Part shown: one piece after another, positions 26,496 through 35,379 of the stretch
Numbering within the stretch: position 1 is the first letter of the stretch
Layout: every line of letters begins with the position of its first letter
NCBI GenBank assembly: GCA_020073485.1
Contig: JAIQFB010000001.1
Span: forward strand, 62,001-126,000
Direction: 5' to 3'
Source: Terriglobia bacterium
GTDB lineage: Bacteria > Acidobacteriota > Terriglobia > Acidiferrales > UBA7541
DNA length: 64,000 bases
Made by a program: the position numbers and the translations under genes
Notes under the pieces: model-generated
The model's input: only the letters and a program-made list of their open reading frames with translations
What the model was told of the DNA's origin: nothing
The model's database searches: none

Positions 26496-27155
26496 ATGCC
26501 ATTCATAGTGACGGAATTCAGGGACGACGGGCTCGGTCATGCCGTTGAAGTGGTCGTGGCGGCCGACCGAGACTCGTCCGTCGAGTACCCATTCTTCGTC
26601 GACGTCCCGGAGGGAGCGACCGCTCTTGTGTTAGCGGTCTCCAATGACGAGTCGCCAAAGGGCGTAAGCGGCCCGGGCCCCGAACGAGTCACCGTCATCG
26701 TCGGGCCGCCGGACGGTGTCCGTGTGAATCAGAGAATGGTTTACAGCTCGAACGGATTGGGAGCGACGGTCGTGCTGAACCCCCCGGCGGGCAGGTGGCG
26801 AGTGATGGTGGTCTGTCCGCCCAGGCAGAGGGCGATGGTGAATGCGGCGGCGTACAAGCCAACTTTCTTCCAGAGACTTAGGGGCTTCGGCGGACGGTTT
26901 GCCTGTCGCTCCTGTACTGTGTTTCTCAAGCCTCTTGTGGTAGCAGCGATTGTCCATTTGGTGGTTGCTGCACTACCCGCCGCAACCGTCGCGGCAGCCA
27001 CCGCAGTTTTAAGTCCAGTGTTCGGCGGCATGTTTGCCATACTGATTCCAGCCGAGTTCGTCGCCAAATTCGTGGAAATACTTCTCGGATACGCCGACCA
27101 TCCTCTAGACCACTTGGTAACCGGGGGGTGCCGCCTCATACGTGCGTGCGCGTAG
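26496..27155 (+). CDS. Hypothetical protein with C-terminal membrane segments
   Basis: This 219-residue protein has a soluble N-terminal beta-rich half (VEVVVAADRDSSVEYPFFVD, TVIVGPPDGVRVN). It is followed by a basic linker and two hydrophobic helices (residues about 145-170 and 175-195, Ala/Val-rich). It has no signal peptide. A sensor domain plus membrane helices is a common layout of abortive-infection effectors, but nothing identifies it. It stands alone between defence-type genes and the putative attachment scar. Confidence 0.55.
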   Translation: MPFIVTEFRDDGLGHAVEVVVAADRDSSVEYPFFVDVPEGATALVLAVSNDESPKGVSGPGPERVTVIVGPPDGVRVNQRMVYSSNGLGATVVLNPPAGRWRVMVVCPPRQRAMVNAAAYKPTFFQRLRGFGGRFACRSCTVFLKPLVVAAIVHLVVAALPAATVAAATAVLSPVFGGMFAILIPAEFVAKFVEILLGYADHPLDHLVTGGCRLIRACA

Positions 27156-27273
27156 AAGCAAGGGACCCACGATCGCATCCATGCGCATGCGGTCAAGGGC
27201 TGTCAACTGACGAGCGAACGTAGAGCAGTCACAATGCCGCGTTCGTGAAATACAACCGAATCAACGAAGTTTA

Positions 27274-27355
27274 TGGAGCGGGCAATGGAATCGAACCCAC
27301 GTCCGCGAATGCTAACGCCCAACCGCAAAAGGGGTTAGGTTTCCCGTCCGTTCCA
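27274..27355 (-). other. tmRNA/tRNA 3'-end-like fragment (possible attachment scar)
   Basis: Read on the minus strand the end is GTGGGTTCGATTCC, then CCCGCTCCA, the T-loop and acceptor end of tmRNA or tRNA; CGGACG before it also fits tmRNA. The T-stem does not pair (CCATT where CCCAC is expected) and no D-arm, anticodon arm or tag reading frame is visible, so it is not a working gene. A terminal GGAACGG/CCGCTCC pairing with one mismatch is present. A remnant left by integration into ssrA is the best reading. Confidence 0.55.
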
Positions 27356-27560
27356 AAAGTGCCGATTCAATGATGTCAATCGGTACTTCCCGCCTTTCAC
27401 GCGCCGCAATCCCCGTTCCACTGCTTGACAATCGCCAACCCGCATAGTATTGACCGAATACTGCACGTTACGTCTTCAATTAGCACTTTACTTCTCTCTA
27501 AACACGCGTACCAGACCAAGAAATTAGGCGACTGTTTGGCAAGCACGCGACTCAATTACC

Positions 27561-28514
27561 TTAGAGCTTCTCTCCCTCGTATCGCATGTCCAACTTCTCT
27601 AGGGGTACCTGACATCCGTGGCGCTCAAAAGCGCCCTGTATGCCCTTAGAGAACTCGCCTGCGTAGACGACCTTGTCCGCACATATCATGACGCGCTTGT
27701 TTACGCTGCGAATCGTGGCCGCAGGCGCGGTGGCGATACCGGGCGTGAGTCCCTTTCGCATTAGCAGACAGACCTGACTGGTGAGTGGGAACCATACCCT
27801 TGCATTTGGGAGATTCACGCCAGACCGGAAATGAACTTCGCGGGACCACCCCTCACTGACCTCGGAGACAAGCGGATTATCAGACGTGATGAATGTCTGG
27901 TTGTGAGGTGCATGGATGAATTGCCATCCCATGTCGCAAACCACTTCCGCAACATCAATACCGACGTGCAGCATGGACGCGAGCTGAAAATCCCGCTGTT
28001 CCTCGAGTTTCTCCCCCTTTCCGGCGAGCACGTCTTGGCGAACGTGTTCGGCGGCTTCCTTTCCCGGGAAGCCAGTCTCAATGGATTCGTACAGCTTGTA
28101 GAACTCATCAGGGTCGGAGGCCGCTCGCTTGAGCATCTTCGACGTGCCTGGACCAAACACTTTGTCGCCCAGCAGCATGCCAAACGGCGTTCTCGTAAAC
28201 ATCGTCCCCATAAAAACGGACAGACAGATTCTCTCGTTCTCGTTTGGTTCTCGCTTGTTCTTGACGAGGTCTGGTATCAGCGGCGCAACCCTAGCCTCAA
28301 GATTGCCGAGCCACTCCTCGAACTCGAAGTTCTTTTCGCCATTCTGCTCAACCGTATAGAAGTCGCGCTGGCAGCCTTCCAGTTTCGGCGTGGACTTTCG
28401 GGGATCGCGGCCCTTCTCGTAAACCCACAAGCGGGGCTTGGGTCGTAGTGAGGCAAACCCTGCGAGGTAGAAGCGGGGGATGTAGTGATGCTTCCGTGGC
28501 GGCTTGTGGGCCAT
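27561..28514 (-). CDS. DUF4238 protein
   Basis: This 317-residue protein starts with the DUF4238 hallmark HKPPRKHHYIPRFYLAGF. It continues with the helical middle (ERICLSVFMGTMFTRTPFG) and the family's TFITSDNPLV motif near residue 220. DUF4238 proteins are often found in defence islands and mobile regions; the activity is unknown. ATG 28514 is chosen because the protein begins with the conserved motif there; a further in-frame start at 28553 adds 13 residues. It is the last accessory gene before tRNA-Val. Confidence 0.85.
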   Translation of the reverse strand: MAHKPPRKHHYIPRFYLAGFASLRPKPRLWVYEKGRDPRKSTPKLEGCQRDFYTVEQNGEKNFEFEEWLGNLEARVAPLIPDLVKNKREPNENERICLSVFMGTMFTRTPFGMLLGDKVFGPGTSKMLKRAASDPDEFYKLYESIETGFPGKEAAEHVRQDVLAGKGEKLEEQRDFQLASMLHVGIDVAEVVCDMGWQFIHAPHNQTFITSDNPLVSEVSEGWSREVHFRSGVNLPNARVWFPLTSQVCLLMRKGLTPGIATAPAATIRSVNKRVMICADKVVYAGEFSKGIQGAFERHGCQVPLEKLDMRYEGEKL

Positions 28515-28604
28515 GCTCGTAAGATTAGCCGACTCACCGCCCAAATTCACCATGCCGCCGTATTAGACCGAGGGAGGCTTTGTCGACAGAATTCCCAGTT
28601 CCAA

Positions 28605-28626
28605 CGGTACGGAGAGCGGTACGGAA
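28605..28626. repeat. Short direct-repeat motif shared with integrase 3' end
   Basis: The 14-mer AGAGCGGTACGGAA at 28613-28626 is identical to 21397-21410 inside the end of the integrase gene. The overlapping 16-mer CGGTACGGAGAGCGGT at 28605-28620 equals 26314-26329. It lies 58 bp from the CCA end of tRNA-Val. This may be an attachment-site remnant. Confidence 0.5.
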
Positions 28627-28683
28627 ATTTCGCAACGCGGGTGGCGGAAAACCGCTAAGCCCATCGAAATGACAGGAATAAGA

Positions 28684-28760
28684 TGGTAGGCCCGTGCGGA
28701 CTCGAACCGCAGACCTCTACCGTGTCAAGGTAGCGCTCTAACCAACTGAGCTACGGGCCT
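28684..28760 (-). tRNA. tRNA-Val (anticodon GAC)
   Basis: The cloverleaf is complete: acceptor AGGCCCG/CGGGCCT, D-stem GCTC/GAGC, anticodon stem CTACC/GGTAG with loop TTGACAC, T-arm TGCGG-TTCGAGT-CCGCA, discriminator A and encoded CCA. The anticodon is GAC. The 3' end faces the accessory region, the usual orientation for island integration at tRNA genes. Confidence 0.97.
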
Positions 28761-28842
28761 TCAAAGAGGATAAATTCTATCACAGGGGGAGTATCGCGCG
28801 GGAACCAGCTCTTGCGATTCTTCCGCGCCGAACCATGAGCCT

Positions 28843-28887
28843 GGCCGGCAGAGCCGGCCCGCTTCCACCAAACTGAGCCACGAGCCT
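28843..28887 (-). repeat. Degenerate copy of tRNA-Val 5' end with adjacent hairpin
   Basis: Positions 28867-28887 match the first 20 bases of tRNA-Val (acceptor plus D-stem) with two mismatches and one extra base. Next to it, GGCCGGC-AGA-GCCGGCC (28843-28859) forms a 7-bp hairpin. The rest of the 28761-29579 gap before nrdJ holds no gene, only the promoter and leader described separately. Confidence 0.5.
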
Positions 28888-29184
28888 GAGAAAAGCGGCG
28901 GCAGCGGCTCGGGCGCCGGCGGCAATCCTAAATTGCAATGCGGCACGAAATTTCGGCGATGCGCGAATGATGTTGCGCGGCGATGCGCCGCGCTGAACTT
29001 TTTCCGGTGCCCACTCTTCTGTGTTATGGTTTGCGTGCGCACCGTGCGCAAGAAAACAGGGAACGGACGGATCATTCCTCTAGGGCCACTTGGGCCTCTT
29101 GGGTCCGCCGGGAACGGTACCACTAGGGATAGACAACTTGGGCACGCACTATCGAAGATTTTGTGCTTCGATGTTGGTTTTCCC

Positions 29185-29213
29185 TTGACAGAATTTTCCC
29201 ATTTGTTTACATT
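29185..29213 (+). promoter_or_regulatory. Candidate sigma-70 promoter of nrdJ
   Basis: TTGACA at 29185-29190 and TACATT at 29208-29213 are separated by 17 bp, the optimal spacing. The predicted transcript has a leader of about 360 nt before the nrdJ start. In the leader, a GCGCA/TGCGC stem at about 29397-29420 is followed by a T-run (TTTTTTCTTTTT), which could act as an attenuator. Confidence 0.5.
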
Positions 29214-29579
29214 GCGCCGTCAGATTCGGAGGAACGTAATTCGGCGAGCGGTCGACCCTTCACCCCGGGAATGCCGCAGAGTCGTTTGACGCAACCTGCC
29301 GGAATTTATCAGAGACATCGTGGAGGCGCCCTTCCACTCCCCGTCGCCGACGCTCCCAGCGCTGCCGGCGTGGCGTGACGCAAATTCGTAGACGCGCAAG
29401 CGGCTATGGAGATGCGCTAGAAGGGTTTTTTCTTTTTCGGTGCCCACGAAATTCCGGTGTTCCCATCGAATCGAGCAGCGGCCTGCCGAGAATCAGGCAA
29501 CTGCGTGCTCCCGGCTCCATTCGGGAGTAAAATACAAGGGTTCCCTCAGCGCGGGGGAGCCCACCTGCGCGGAGGAATA

Positions 29580-32396
29580 ATGGCACATACGAAAATGAGT
29601 CTGAACGAAAAGACGGTACTCCCGCCCAACCCATCCGCTCCCGCCGATGTGGAAGTCCGCACCGGGCTCGAGTTTCCAAGATACTTTACCGACGGCCGCA
29701 CATCGCCGTTCGATGCCGTCGAATGGGAGCGCCGCGTCGCGCTGATCGGCAATGAAAAGGGCAAGACGATTTTCCGCCAGGAAGACGTGGAAGTGCCGAA
29801 GACCTGGTCGCAGACAGCGACCAATATCGTCGCCTCAAAATATTTTCACGGCAAGCCGAACACGCCCGAGCGCGAAGGCTCGGTGCGCACGCTGATCAGC
29901 CGCGTGGTGGACACCATCGTCCGCTGGGGCGAGCAGGGCGGCTACTTTGCCAGCACCGCATCGCGTGACGCTTTCCGCGACGACTTAACGCACCTGCTGG
30001 TCGAGCAGAAGATGGCCTTCAACTCCCCGGTCTGGTTCAACGTCGGCGTGCAGCCCAAGCCGCAATGCTCGGCCTGCTTCATCAATTCGGTCGAGGACAA
30101 CATGGAATCGATCATGAACCTGGCCAAGACCGAGGGGATGCTGTTCAAGTGGGGCTCGGGCACGGGCACGAATTTCTCGACTTTGCGCGGAAGCCGCGAA
30201 ACGCTTTCCGGCGGCGGCATCGCCTCCGGGCCGGTCAGCTTCATGAAGGGTTTTGACGCGTTCGCCGGCGTGATCAAGTCCGGCGGCAAGACGCGCCGCG
30301 CCGCCAAGATGGTCATCCTGAACGTGGATCATCCGGACATCGCCGAATTCATCGACTGCAAGATGAAGGAAGAGCACAAGGCGCAGGTCCTGATCGAGCA
30401 GGGCTACGATCCCTCCATCGACGGCGAGGCCTACTCCTCCGTGTACTTCCAGAACGCCAATCACTCGGTCCGCGTCACCGACGAATTCATGCAGGCGGTC
30501 GAGGACGATCGCGACTGGTGGACGCGCAACGTCAACGACGGAAATCCCGTCGAGAAATACAGCGCGCGCGAATTGCTGCATCGCATGGCCGATTCCGCCT
30601 GGCACTGCGGCGATCCCGGCATGCAGTACGACACCACGGTGAACCGCTGGCACACCTGCAAGAACACGGCGCGCATCAACGCCTCGAATCCCTGCTCCGA
30701 ATACATGTTCCTGGACGATACAGCCTGCAACCTGGCATCGCTCAACCTGATGAAGTACCTGAACTCAAACGGCACCTTCGACGTTGATGCCTTCCGCCAC
30801 GCCGTGGACATCACTATCACCGCGCAGGAAATTCTGGTCGACAACGCCAGCTATCCGACGCAGAAGATTGCCGACAATTCGCACAAGTTCCGCCCGCTCG
30901 GCCTCGGCTACGCCAACCTGGGCGCGCTGCTCATGTCCATGGCGCTGCCATACGATTCGGACGGCGGCCGTGACATGGCCGGCGCGGTCACCGCGCTGAT
31001 GTGCGGCGAAGCCTACGCGCAATCGGCGCGCGTGGCCGAGCGCCTGGGGCCGTTCGCGGGCTACGCCGTCAACCGCGAACCGATGCTCGACGTCATCCGC
31101 ATGCACCGCGATTCGCTGCGCCCGCTCAAGCCCGAAAACGTGCAGCCCTCGCTTCTGGTCGCCGCGCAAACGGCCTGGGACACGGCGCTCGCCCTTGGCG
31201 AAAAGTTCGGCTACAAGAATGCGCAAGTCACCGTGCTCGCTCCCACCGGCACCATCGGCTTCATGATGGATTGCGACACCACGGGCGTCGAACCCGACCT
31301 TGCGCTGGTGAAATACAAGAAACTCGTCGGCGGCGGCGTCATCAAGATCGTCAACAACACCGTCCCGCAGGCGCTGATGCATCTCGGCTATTCGCCGGAG
31401 GAAACCTCGCAAATCGTTTCCTACATCGACCGCAACGGCAAGATCGAAGGAGCGCCAGGATTCAAGCCCGAGCATCTGGCCATCTTCGATTGCTCGCTGG
31501 CCACCGAGGGCGGCCGTTCGATCTCCTGGCGCGGCCACCTGAAAATGATGGCTGCCGCTCAACCGTTCCTTTCCGGAGCGATCAGCAAGACCATCAACAT
31601 GCCCGAGGAATCCACGGTCGAAGACATCATGCAGGCGTATATCGAGTCTTGGAAGCTGGGCGTGAAGGCCGTCGCGATTTACCGCGACAACTCCAAGGGT
31701 TCGCAACCGCTTTCGGCCGCGGGCGACAAAAAAGACACCGCGCAGCAGGCGCAGATCGCCGCGAAGGCCGCCGAGACCCCGTCTCCCGTGGCCGAACAGG
31801 CCGAGCTTTTCCAGCGCGCCCTGCGCCGAAAGCTGCCCAGCGAGCGCGCGTCGATCACCCACAAATTCTCCATCGGCGGCCACGAAGGCTACATCACCGT
31901 GGGCATGTATGAGAGCGGAGAGCCTGGTGAGATCTTTATCAAGATGGCCAAGGAAGGTTCCACGCTTTCCGGCTTCATGGACGGCTTCGCGCTTTCGGTT
32001 TCCATCGGCCTGCAGTACGGCGTGCCGCTCAAGGCGCTGGTCGACAAATTCATCAACACGCGCTTCGAGCCCGCAGGCTACACCGGCCATCCGGCCATCC
32101 CGTACGCCAAATCCGTGCTCGATTACATCGCGCGCTGGCTCGGCGGCCGGTTTATTTCTCCCGAATATCTCACGCACAACGGCGACGCCGCTCTGCCGGC
32201 CGCGACGGTAATCGCCACGCCCGCCGTGCCGTCCGCGCTGCTCGCCTCCGCCAACGACGATTCGCCATCGGCCCAGGCAAGTGCGCGCCCCATGTTTGAC
32301 GGCGCGCCCACCTGCTCCGAGTGCGGCATGCTCATGACGCCAAATGGCGCCTGCTACAAATGCGAAAACTGTGGCGGTACCTCGGGCTGCAGCTAG
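29580..32396 (+). CDS. nrdJ: Adenosylcobalamin-dependent (class II) ribonucleoside-diphosphate reductase
   Basis: This 938-residue enzyme makes deoxyribonucleotides with an adenosylcobalamin radical. Seen: the N-terminal ribonucleotide reductase segment, the active-site region NPCSEYMFLDDTACNLASLN, the barrel strands with APTGTIGFMMDCDTTG, and the C-terminal zinc ribbon CSECGMLMTP...CYKCENCGG typical of this class. The ATG at 29580 has GGAGG 5 nt before it; an in-frame upstream extension has no ribosome site. A terminator follows at 32480. It is monocistronic with a long leader. Confidence 0.95.
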   Translation: MAHTKMSLNEKTVLPPNPSAPADVEVRTGLEFPRYFTDGRTSPFDAVEWERRVALIGNEKGKTIFRQEDVEVPKTWSQTATNIVASKYFHGKPNTPEREGSVRTLISRVVDTIVRWGEQGGYFASTASRDAFRDDLTHLLVEQKMAFNSPVWFNVGVQPKPQCSACFINSVEDNMESIMNLAKTEGMLFKWGSGTGTNFSTLRGSRETLSGGGIASGPVSFMKGFDAFAGVIKSGGKTRRAAKMVILNVDHPDIAEFIDCKMKEEHKAQVLIEQGYDPSIDGEAYSSVYFQNANHSVRVTDEFMQAVEDDRDWWTRNVNDGNPVEKYSARELLHRMADSAWHCGDPGMQYDTTVNRWHTCKNTARINASNPCSEYMFLDDTACNLASLNLMKYLNSNGTFDVDAFRHAVDITITAQEILVDNASYPTQKIADNSHKFRPLGLGYANLGALLMSMALPYDSDGGRDMAGAVTALMCGEAYAQSARVAERLGPFAGYAVNREPMLDVIRMHRDSLRPLKPENVQPSLLVAAQTAWDTALALGEKFGYKNAQVTVLAPTGTIGFMMDCDTTGVEPDLALVKYKKLVGGGVIKIVNNTVPQALMHLGYSPEETSQIVSYIDRNGKIEGAPGFKPEHLAIFDCSLATEGGRSISWRGHLKMMAAAQPFLSGAISKTINMPEESTVEDIMQAYIESWKLGVKAVAIYRDNSKGSQPLSAAGDKKDTAQQAQIAAKAAETPSPVAEQAELFQRALRRKLPSERASITHKFSIGGHEGYITVGMYESGEPGEIFIKMAKEGSTLSGFMDGFALSVSIGLQYGVPLKALVDKFINTRFEPAGYTGHPAIPYAKSVLDYIARWLGGRFISPEYLTHNGDAALPAATVIATPAVPSALLASANDDSPSAQASARPMFDGAPTCSECGMLMTPNGACYKCENCGGTSGCS

Positions 32397-32404
32397 CCCG
32401 AATT

Positions 32405-32435
32405 GGTAGCGTAGGCTTCAGCCTGCGCGGTTTTT
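32405..32435. repeat. Dispersed palindrome (GGCTTCAGCC family)
   Basis: GTAGGCTTCAGCCTGCGCGG belongs to the palindromic family GGCACAGGCTTCAGCCTGTG seen at 39355, 54517, 54577, 56191 and 57961. It lies just 3' of nrdJ, like most copies, which sit downstream of genes. Confidence 0.7.
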
Positions 32436-32479
32436 GCGAAGAAAGCGTGGAAGACATCCGCGCCTCATGCAAGTTCAAC

Positions 32480-32513
32480 AAAGGGCACGGTTCGCCGTGC
32501 CCTTTGTTTTTTG
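32480..32513 (+). terminator. Rho-independent terminator after nrdJ
   Basis: The stem AAAGGGCACGG and CCGTGCCCTTT encloses a TTCG tetraloop, and the downstream tract is TGTTTTTTG. The 11-bp GC-rich stem with a UUCG-type loop and a T-run is a textbook intrinsic terminator. Confidence 0.9.
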
Positions 32514-32592
32514 TCTGCGGCACGCCGATAATTCATGGAAACAAGAACCGCCGCCGGGACGGCGGCGCCACAAGACTCGCCGCGATACTATA

Positions 32593-33072
32593 ATGACCGC
32601 GCCCATGATCCCGCCGCTTCAACTGCGTCAGGTAATTCCTCCGCTCACGGCTCGCGCCGTCGAAGGCAAAATCGTCCGCGCCTGGGATTACAAGCAGAAA
32701 CGCCCGCTGGTCATCGCCTTTCTTCATTCCGATTGCCCGCATTGCACCGCCTGGCTGGAACAACTCGCCGCATCCGCCGGGGAGATTGTCGAACGCGAAG
32801 CAGTCGCCCTCGTGATCTATGCGGAAGCCTCGCCGCGCCGGGCCGCCGAGCTCCCGCCGCCCTTCATCGCTGCTTCCGACGCAACCGGCCATTCGCATCG
32901 CGCATTTCTCGGACGCGAAGCCTTTGGCCCTGCGGGACTTGACCGAGTAGGCGTCTTCGTCACGGATCGCTACGGCGAACTGTATGGTCAATGGATCGGC
33001 CGCGACGCCGTAGAGCTGCCCGCCAAGAAGGAAATCCTAGACACTCTCAGCGTCATCCAGATTATTTGTTAG
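32593..33072 (+). CDS. Thioredoxin-fold (peroxiredoxin/TlpA-like) protein
   Basis: This 159-residue protein has a thioredoxin-like core with the redox-type motif SDCPHCTAW after the strand PLVIAFLHSD. No signal peptide is evident, so it is probably cytosolic. The later strand VGVFVTDRYGELYGQW matches the central sheet. The likely role is thiol-disulfide exchange or peroxide reduction. The ATG at 32593 is used; a longer frame upstream overlaps the nrdJ terminator and is rejected. It may sit under its own promoter. Confidence 0.75.
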   Translation: MTAPMIPPLQLRQVIPPLTARAVEGKIVRAWDYKQKRPLVIAFLHSDCPHCTAWLEQLAASAGEIVEREAVALVIYAEASPRRAAELPPPFIAASDATGHSHRAFLGREAFGPAGLDRVGVFVTDRYGELYGQWIGRDAVELPAKKEILDTLSVIQIIC

Positions 33073-33489
33073 GGAATTACGGGTTTGGAAGCAGCTCGCG
33101 TAAAAAGGCCGGACATTTTGCACGCGGGGGAGATTGGGTGAAGCCTTGGATCCGGGAAAAGCCCCTCAAAAATCGAAAGGGGCTCGTATCCGAGCCCCTT
33201 CCAGCAAAACCCCATTTCACCCCATCCCGGCAAAAGCCGAGATTCGATCACCACCCCGGGAAAAACTCAAAACCACTTGCCCTCTACTAGTGCAAGCCAT
33301 GTGCCAAAATACTCACATTCACAGGTCTCTATGTAAGTGACACAATATAAGCAAGTTAATTTACAAACGACCCCCGCGAGCCTGGTTCGATTCGCAAATA
33401 TATACAGTTTTTCACATTATTTTGCACTGCCAATTACAGTCTTTGGGATATGTGAATTGCTAGTTGGCCGGCATTAAGTTGGTTTCAAC
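33073..33489. other. Intergenic region with hairpin, between thioredoxin-fold gene and glmM
   Basis: A strong hairpin (AAGGGGCTCG / CGAGCCCCTT, 33178-33201) lies between the convergent genes and may terminate both transcripts, although the T-run is weak. The rest, 33280-33480, is unusually AT-rich and holds no gene. Confidence 0.55.
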
Positions 33490-34833
33490 TCATGCCCCGA
33501 TGGCGGATCGGATCGCGGAGGCCAGCGTCTCGGCCCACAGCGTCACATCTTCGGCATGTTCGGCCTCGACCATGACGCGGGCCTTGGGTTCGGTGCCCGA
33601 GTAGCGCACCACCACGCGCCCGGCTGCACCGAGCGTCTTGGTCGCTTTCTCAATCGCGGCGGAAACCAGCGGCAATGACTCCAGAGGAGGCTTGGATTTT
33701 ACTTTCACGTTGACGATGGTCTGGGGATAAACCTTCAGGCCGCGCACCAGTTCGTCTAGTGGCCCGCGCAGCGCCACCAGGCAGGCGATTTTGAGCGCGG
33801 TGAGCAAGCCGTCTCCCGTCGTCGCATCGTCCAGAAAGATGATGTGTCCGGACTGCTCGCCGCCCAGATTTGCGCCGCTGCGCAGCATTTCCTCGAGGAC
33901 GTAGCGGTCGCCCACGGGCGTGCGCGCCAGGCTCAAGCCCTCGGCTTCGAGCACGCGTTCCAGACCCAGATTCGCCATCGTCGTGCCGATCACGCGACCG
34001 CCGTGCAACTGGCCAACGGATTTCAAGTATCGTGCAGCGGCCAACAGCACGCCGTCGCCGTCAATATGATGCCCGCTCGCGCTGACGAACATGGCGCGGT
34101 CGGCATCGCCGTCAAACGCCACGCCCAGAGCGGCGCGCGTCTCGAGCACTTTTTCCCGGAGGTGTTCAGGATGCAGCGAACCGCAACCCTCATTGATGTT
34201 CCGGCCATTCGGCTGATCGTGAATTGCAATCACGTCCGCGCCCAACGAGCGGAACAAGGCCGGAGCAAGCTGGCTGGCCGCGCCATTGGCGCAATCCAAG
34301 ACGAGTTTCATGCCCGCAAATTTCGCGCCGGGAATTATTCTCCCTCGCAAGTAGGCCAGGTATTCTTCATCCAGCGAGCGGTCGACTGGCACCGGCACGC
34401 CGTGCGGCGCCGTTTCACGCCCTTTATGCTCGTGAATCTCGATTTCCAGGTGCTCCTCGACTTCATCCGGAAATTTCATCCCGGTTCCGGCAAACAGCTT
34501 CACTCCATTGTCGTGAAAAGGATTGTGCGAGGCGGAGATGACCATGCCGGCGGAAAATTTCTTCTGCCGCACCAGGCACGCGACGCCCGGCGTGCTGATG
34601 ACGCCCGCGGAAAGGAACGCTACGCCGTCATCGGCAAGCCCGGCGGCGAGTTGCGAGGCAATGTGCGGGCCGGACTCGCGTGTGTCCATGCCGATCAGGA
34701 CGCGCGGCTTGGGATCGATCTTCAAAAGATATTTTCCGAGGGAGCGGGCGACCCCATAAAGAGTCGCGTCATCCAGCGGGTAGGTGCCGGGGATGCCGCG
34801 AATGCCGTCGGTTCCGAACAGTTCCTTGGTCAT
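33490..34833 (-). CDS. glmM: Phosphoglucosamine mutase
   Basis: This 447-residue enzyme converts glucosamine-6-phosphate to glucosamine-1-phosphate for peptidoglycan precursor synthesis. The N-terminus KELFGTDGIRG is diagnostic and the phosphoserine loop is ISASHNPFHDNGVK. DGDADR (AFDGDADRAMF) binds the metal, and the C-terminal phosphate loop VRYSGTEPKARVMVE is present. The ATG at 34833 puts the family start at the N-terminus. It is the last gene of the cdaA-ybbR-glmM operon, conserved in many bacteria, where c-di-AMP synthesis and cell-wall precursor supply are co-regulated. Confidence 0.97.
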   Translation of the reverse strand: MTKELFGTDGIRGIPGTYPLDDATLYGVARSLGKYLLKIDPKPRVLIGMDTRESGPHIASQLAAGLADDGVAFLSAGVISTPGVACLVRQKKFSAGMVISASHNPFHDNGVKLFAGTGMKFPDEVEEHLEIEIHEHKGRETAPHGVPVPVDRSLDEEYLAYLRGRIIPGAKFAGMKLVLDCANGAASQLAPALFRSLGADVIAIHDQPNGRNINEGCGSLHPEHLREKVLETRAALGVAFDGDADRAMFVSASGHHIDGDGVLLAAARYLKSVGQLHGGRVIGTTMANLGLERVLEAEGLSLARTPVGDRYVLEEMLRSGANLGGEQSGHIIFLDDATTGDGLLTALKIACLVALRGPLDELVRGLKVYPQTIVNVKVKSKPPLESLPLVSAAIEKATKTLGAAGRVVVRYSGTEPKARVMVEAEHAEDVTLWAETLASAIRSAIGA

Positions 34834-34964
34834 CGTGGAGTCGCGTGCGGGCTTATCTTGAAACCCGCTCAAAGGAGTAGCCGCTAAAAACAGAAGCTTG
34901 CCGGAATCAGGGTGAACGGGGCGCTAAATTCGCCCTCAAATTTTCGAGTCTAGCACAGGCCGTG

Positions 34965-35375
34965 CTACCCGATAGGGGGAGGAGGGCCGCTTCGTGGCAC
35001 AAGAGTAACGTGGATCTCGGCGGGAGAAACTTCCACCACCGTCGCTCCGAACGGCGCGCCGACCATGTCCGGGGTGATCCGCAGCACCGAGGCTCCTTCC
35101 TTGGCGTCCTTCATGTCCAGCAGCAGGTTTAAGTCGGCCGGCACCATGCGCCGCAGCAGGGCAGAGCGCCCGCGCACCCGGATGCGCGCGGTTGTGGGCA
35201 TGTCGCCGGAAATTTCCAATTGCGGAGGCATGCTGGTGAACTCCAGGGGCACTTGGAATCCCACTTCGGCAAAAGGCTCCGCCGTATACGTGGCCCACAG
35301 GAAAAAGGAAATTCCCAGCGCCAGGAGTTTGAGTCCCGCGTTGGCGAAGACGTATTTGCGCAACAAGCGCATCAT
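34965..35375 (-). CDS. YbbR-like protein, diadenylate cyclase regulator
   Basis: This protein of about 136 residues starts with a membrane helix (LLRKYVFANAGLKLLALGIS) and is followed by one YbbR-like repeat (FAEVGFQVPLEFTSMPP, PTTARIRVRGRS). Family members usually carry several repeats; one repeat makes it a short form. YbbR/CdaR proteins bind and control the membrane diadenylate cyclase encoded just upstream. The start is 4 bp after the cdaA stop, with GGAGA as ribosome site. Two adjacent ATGs (35375, 35372) exist. Confidence 0.8.
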   Translation of the reverse strand: MMRLLRKYVFANAGLKLLALGISFFLWATYTAEPFAEVGFQVPLEFTSMPPQLEISGDMPTTARIRVRGRSALLRRMVPADLNLLLDMKDAKEGASVLRITPDMVGAPFGATVVEVSPAEIHVTLVPRSGPPPPIG

Positions 35376-35379
35376 CTTT

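Noticed and set aside
28975-29010. GCGCGGC/GCCGCGC hairpin with TTTTT
   Set aside because: No gene ends upstream on the plus strand, so a terminator role is not supported.
29985-32177. Minus-strand frames of 222 and 470 codons
   Set aside because: They are antisense shadows of nrdJ, produced by high GC at third positions.
33393-33412. GGTTCGATTCGC, T-loop-like string
   Set aside because: No acceptor or other arms nearby; AT-rich surroundings.
33844-34887. Forward 347-codon frame
   Set aside because: Antisense of glmM; the glmM frame has all the catalytic motifs.
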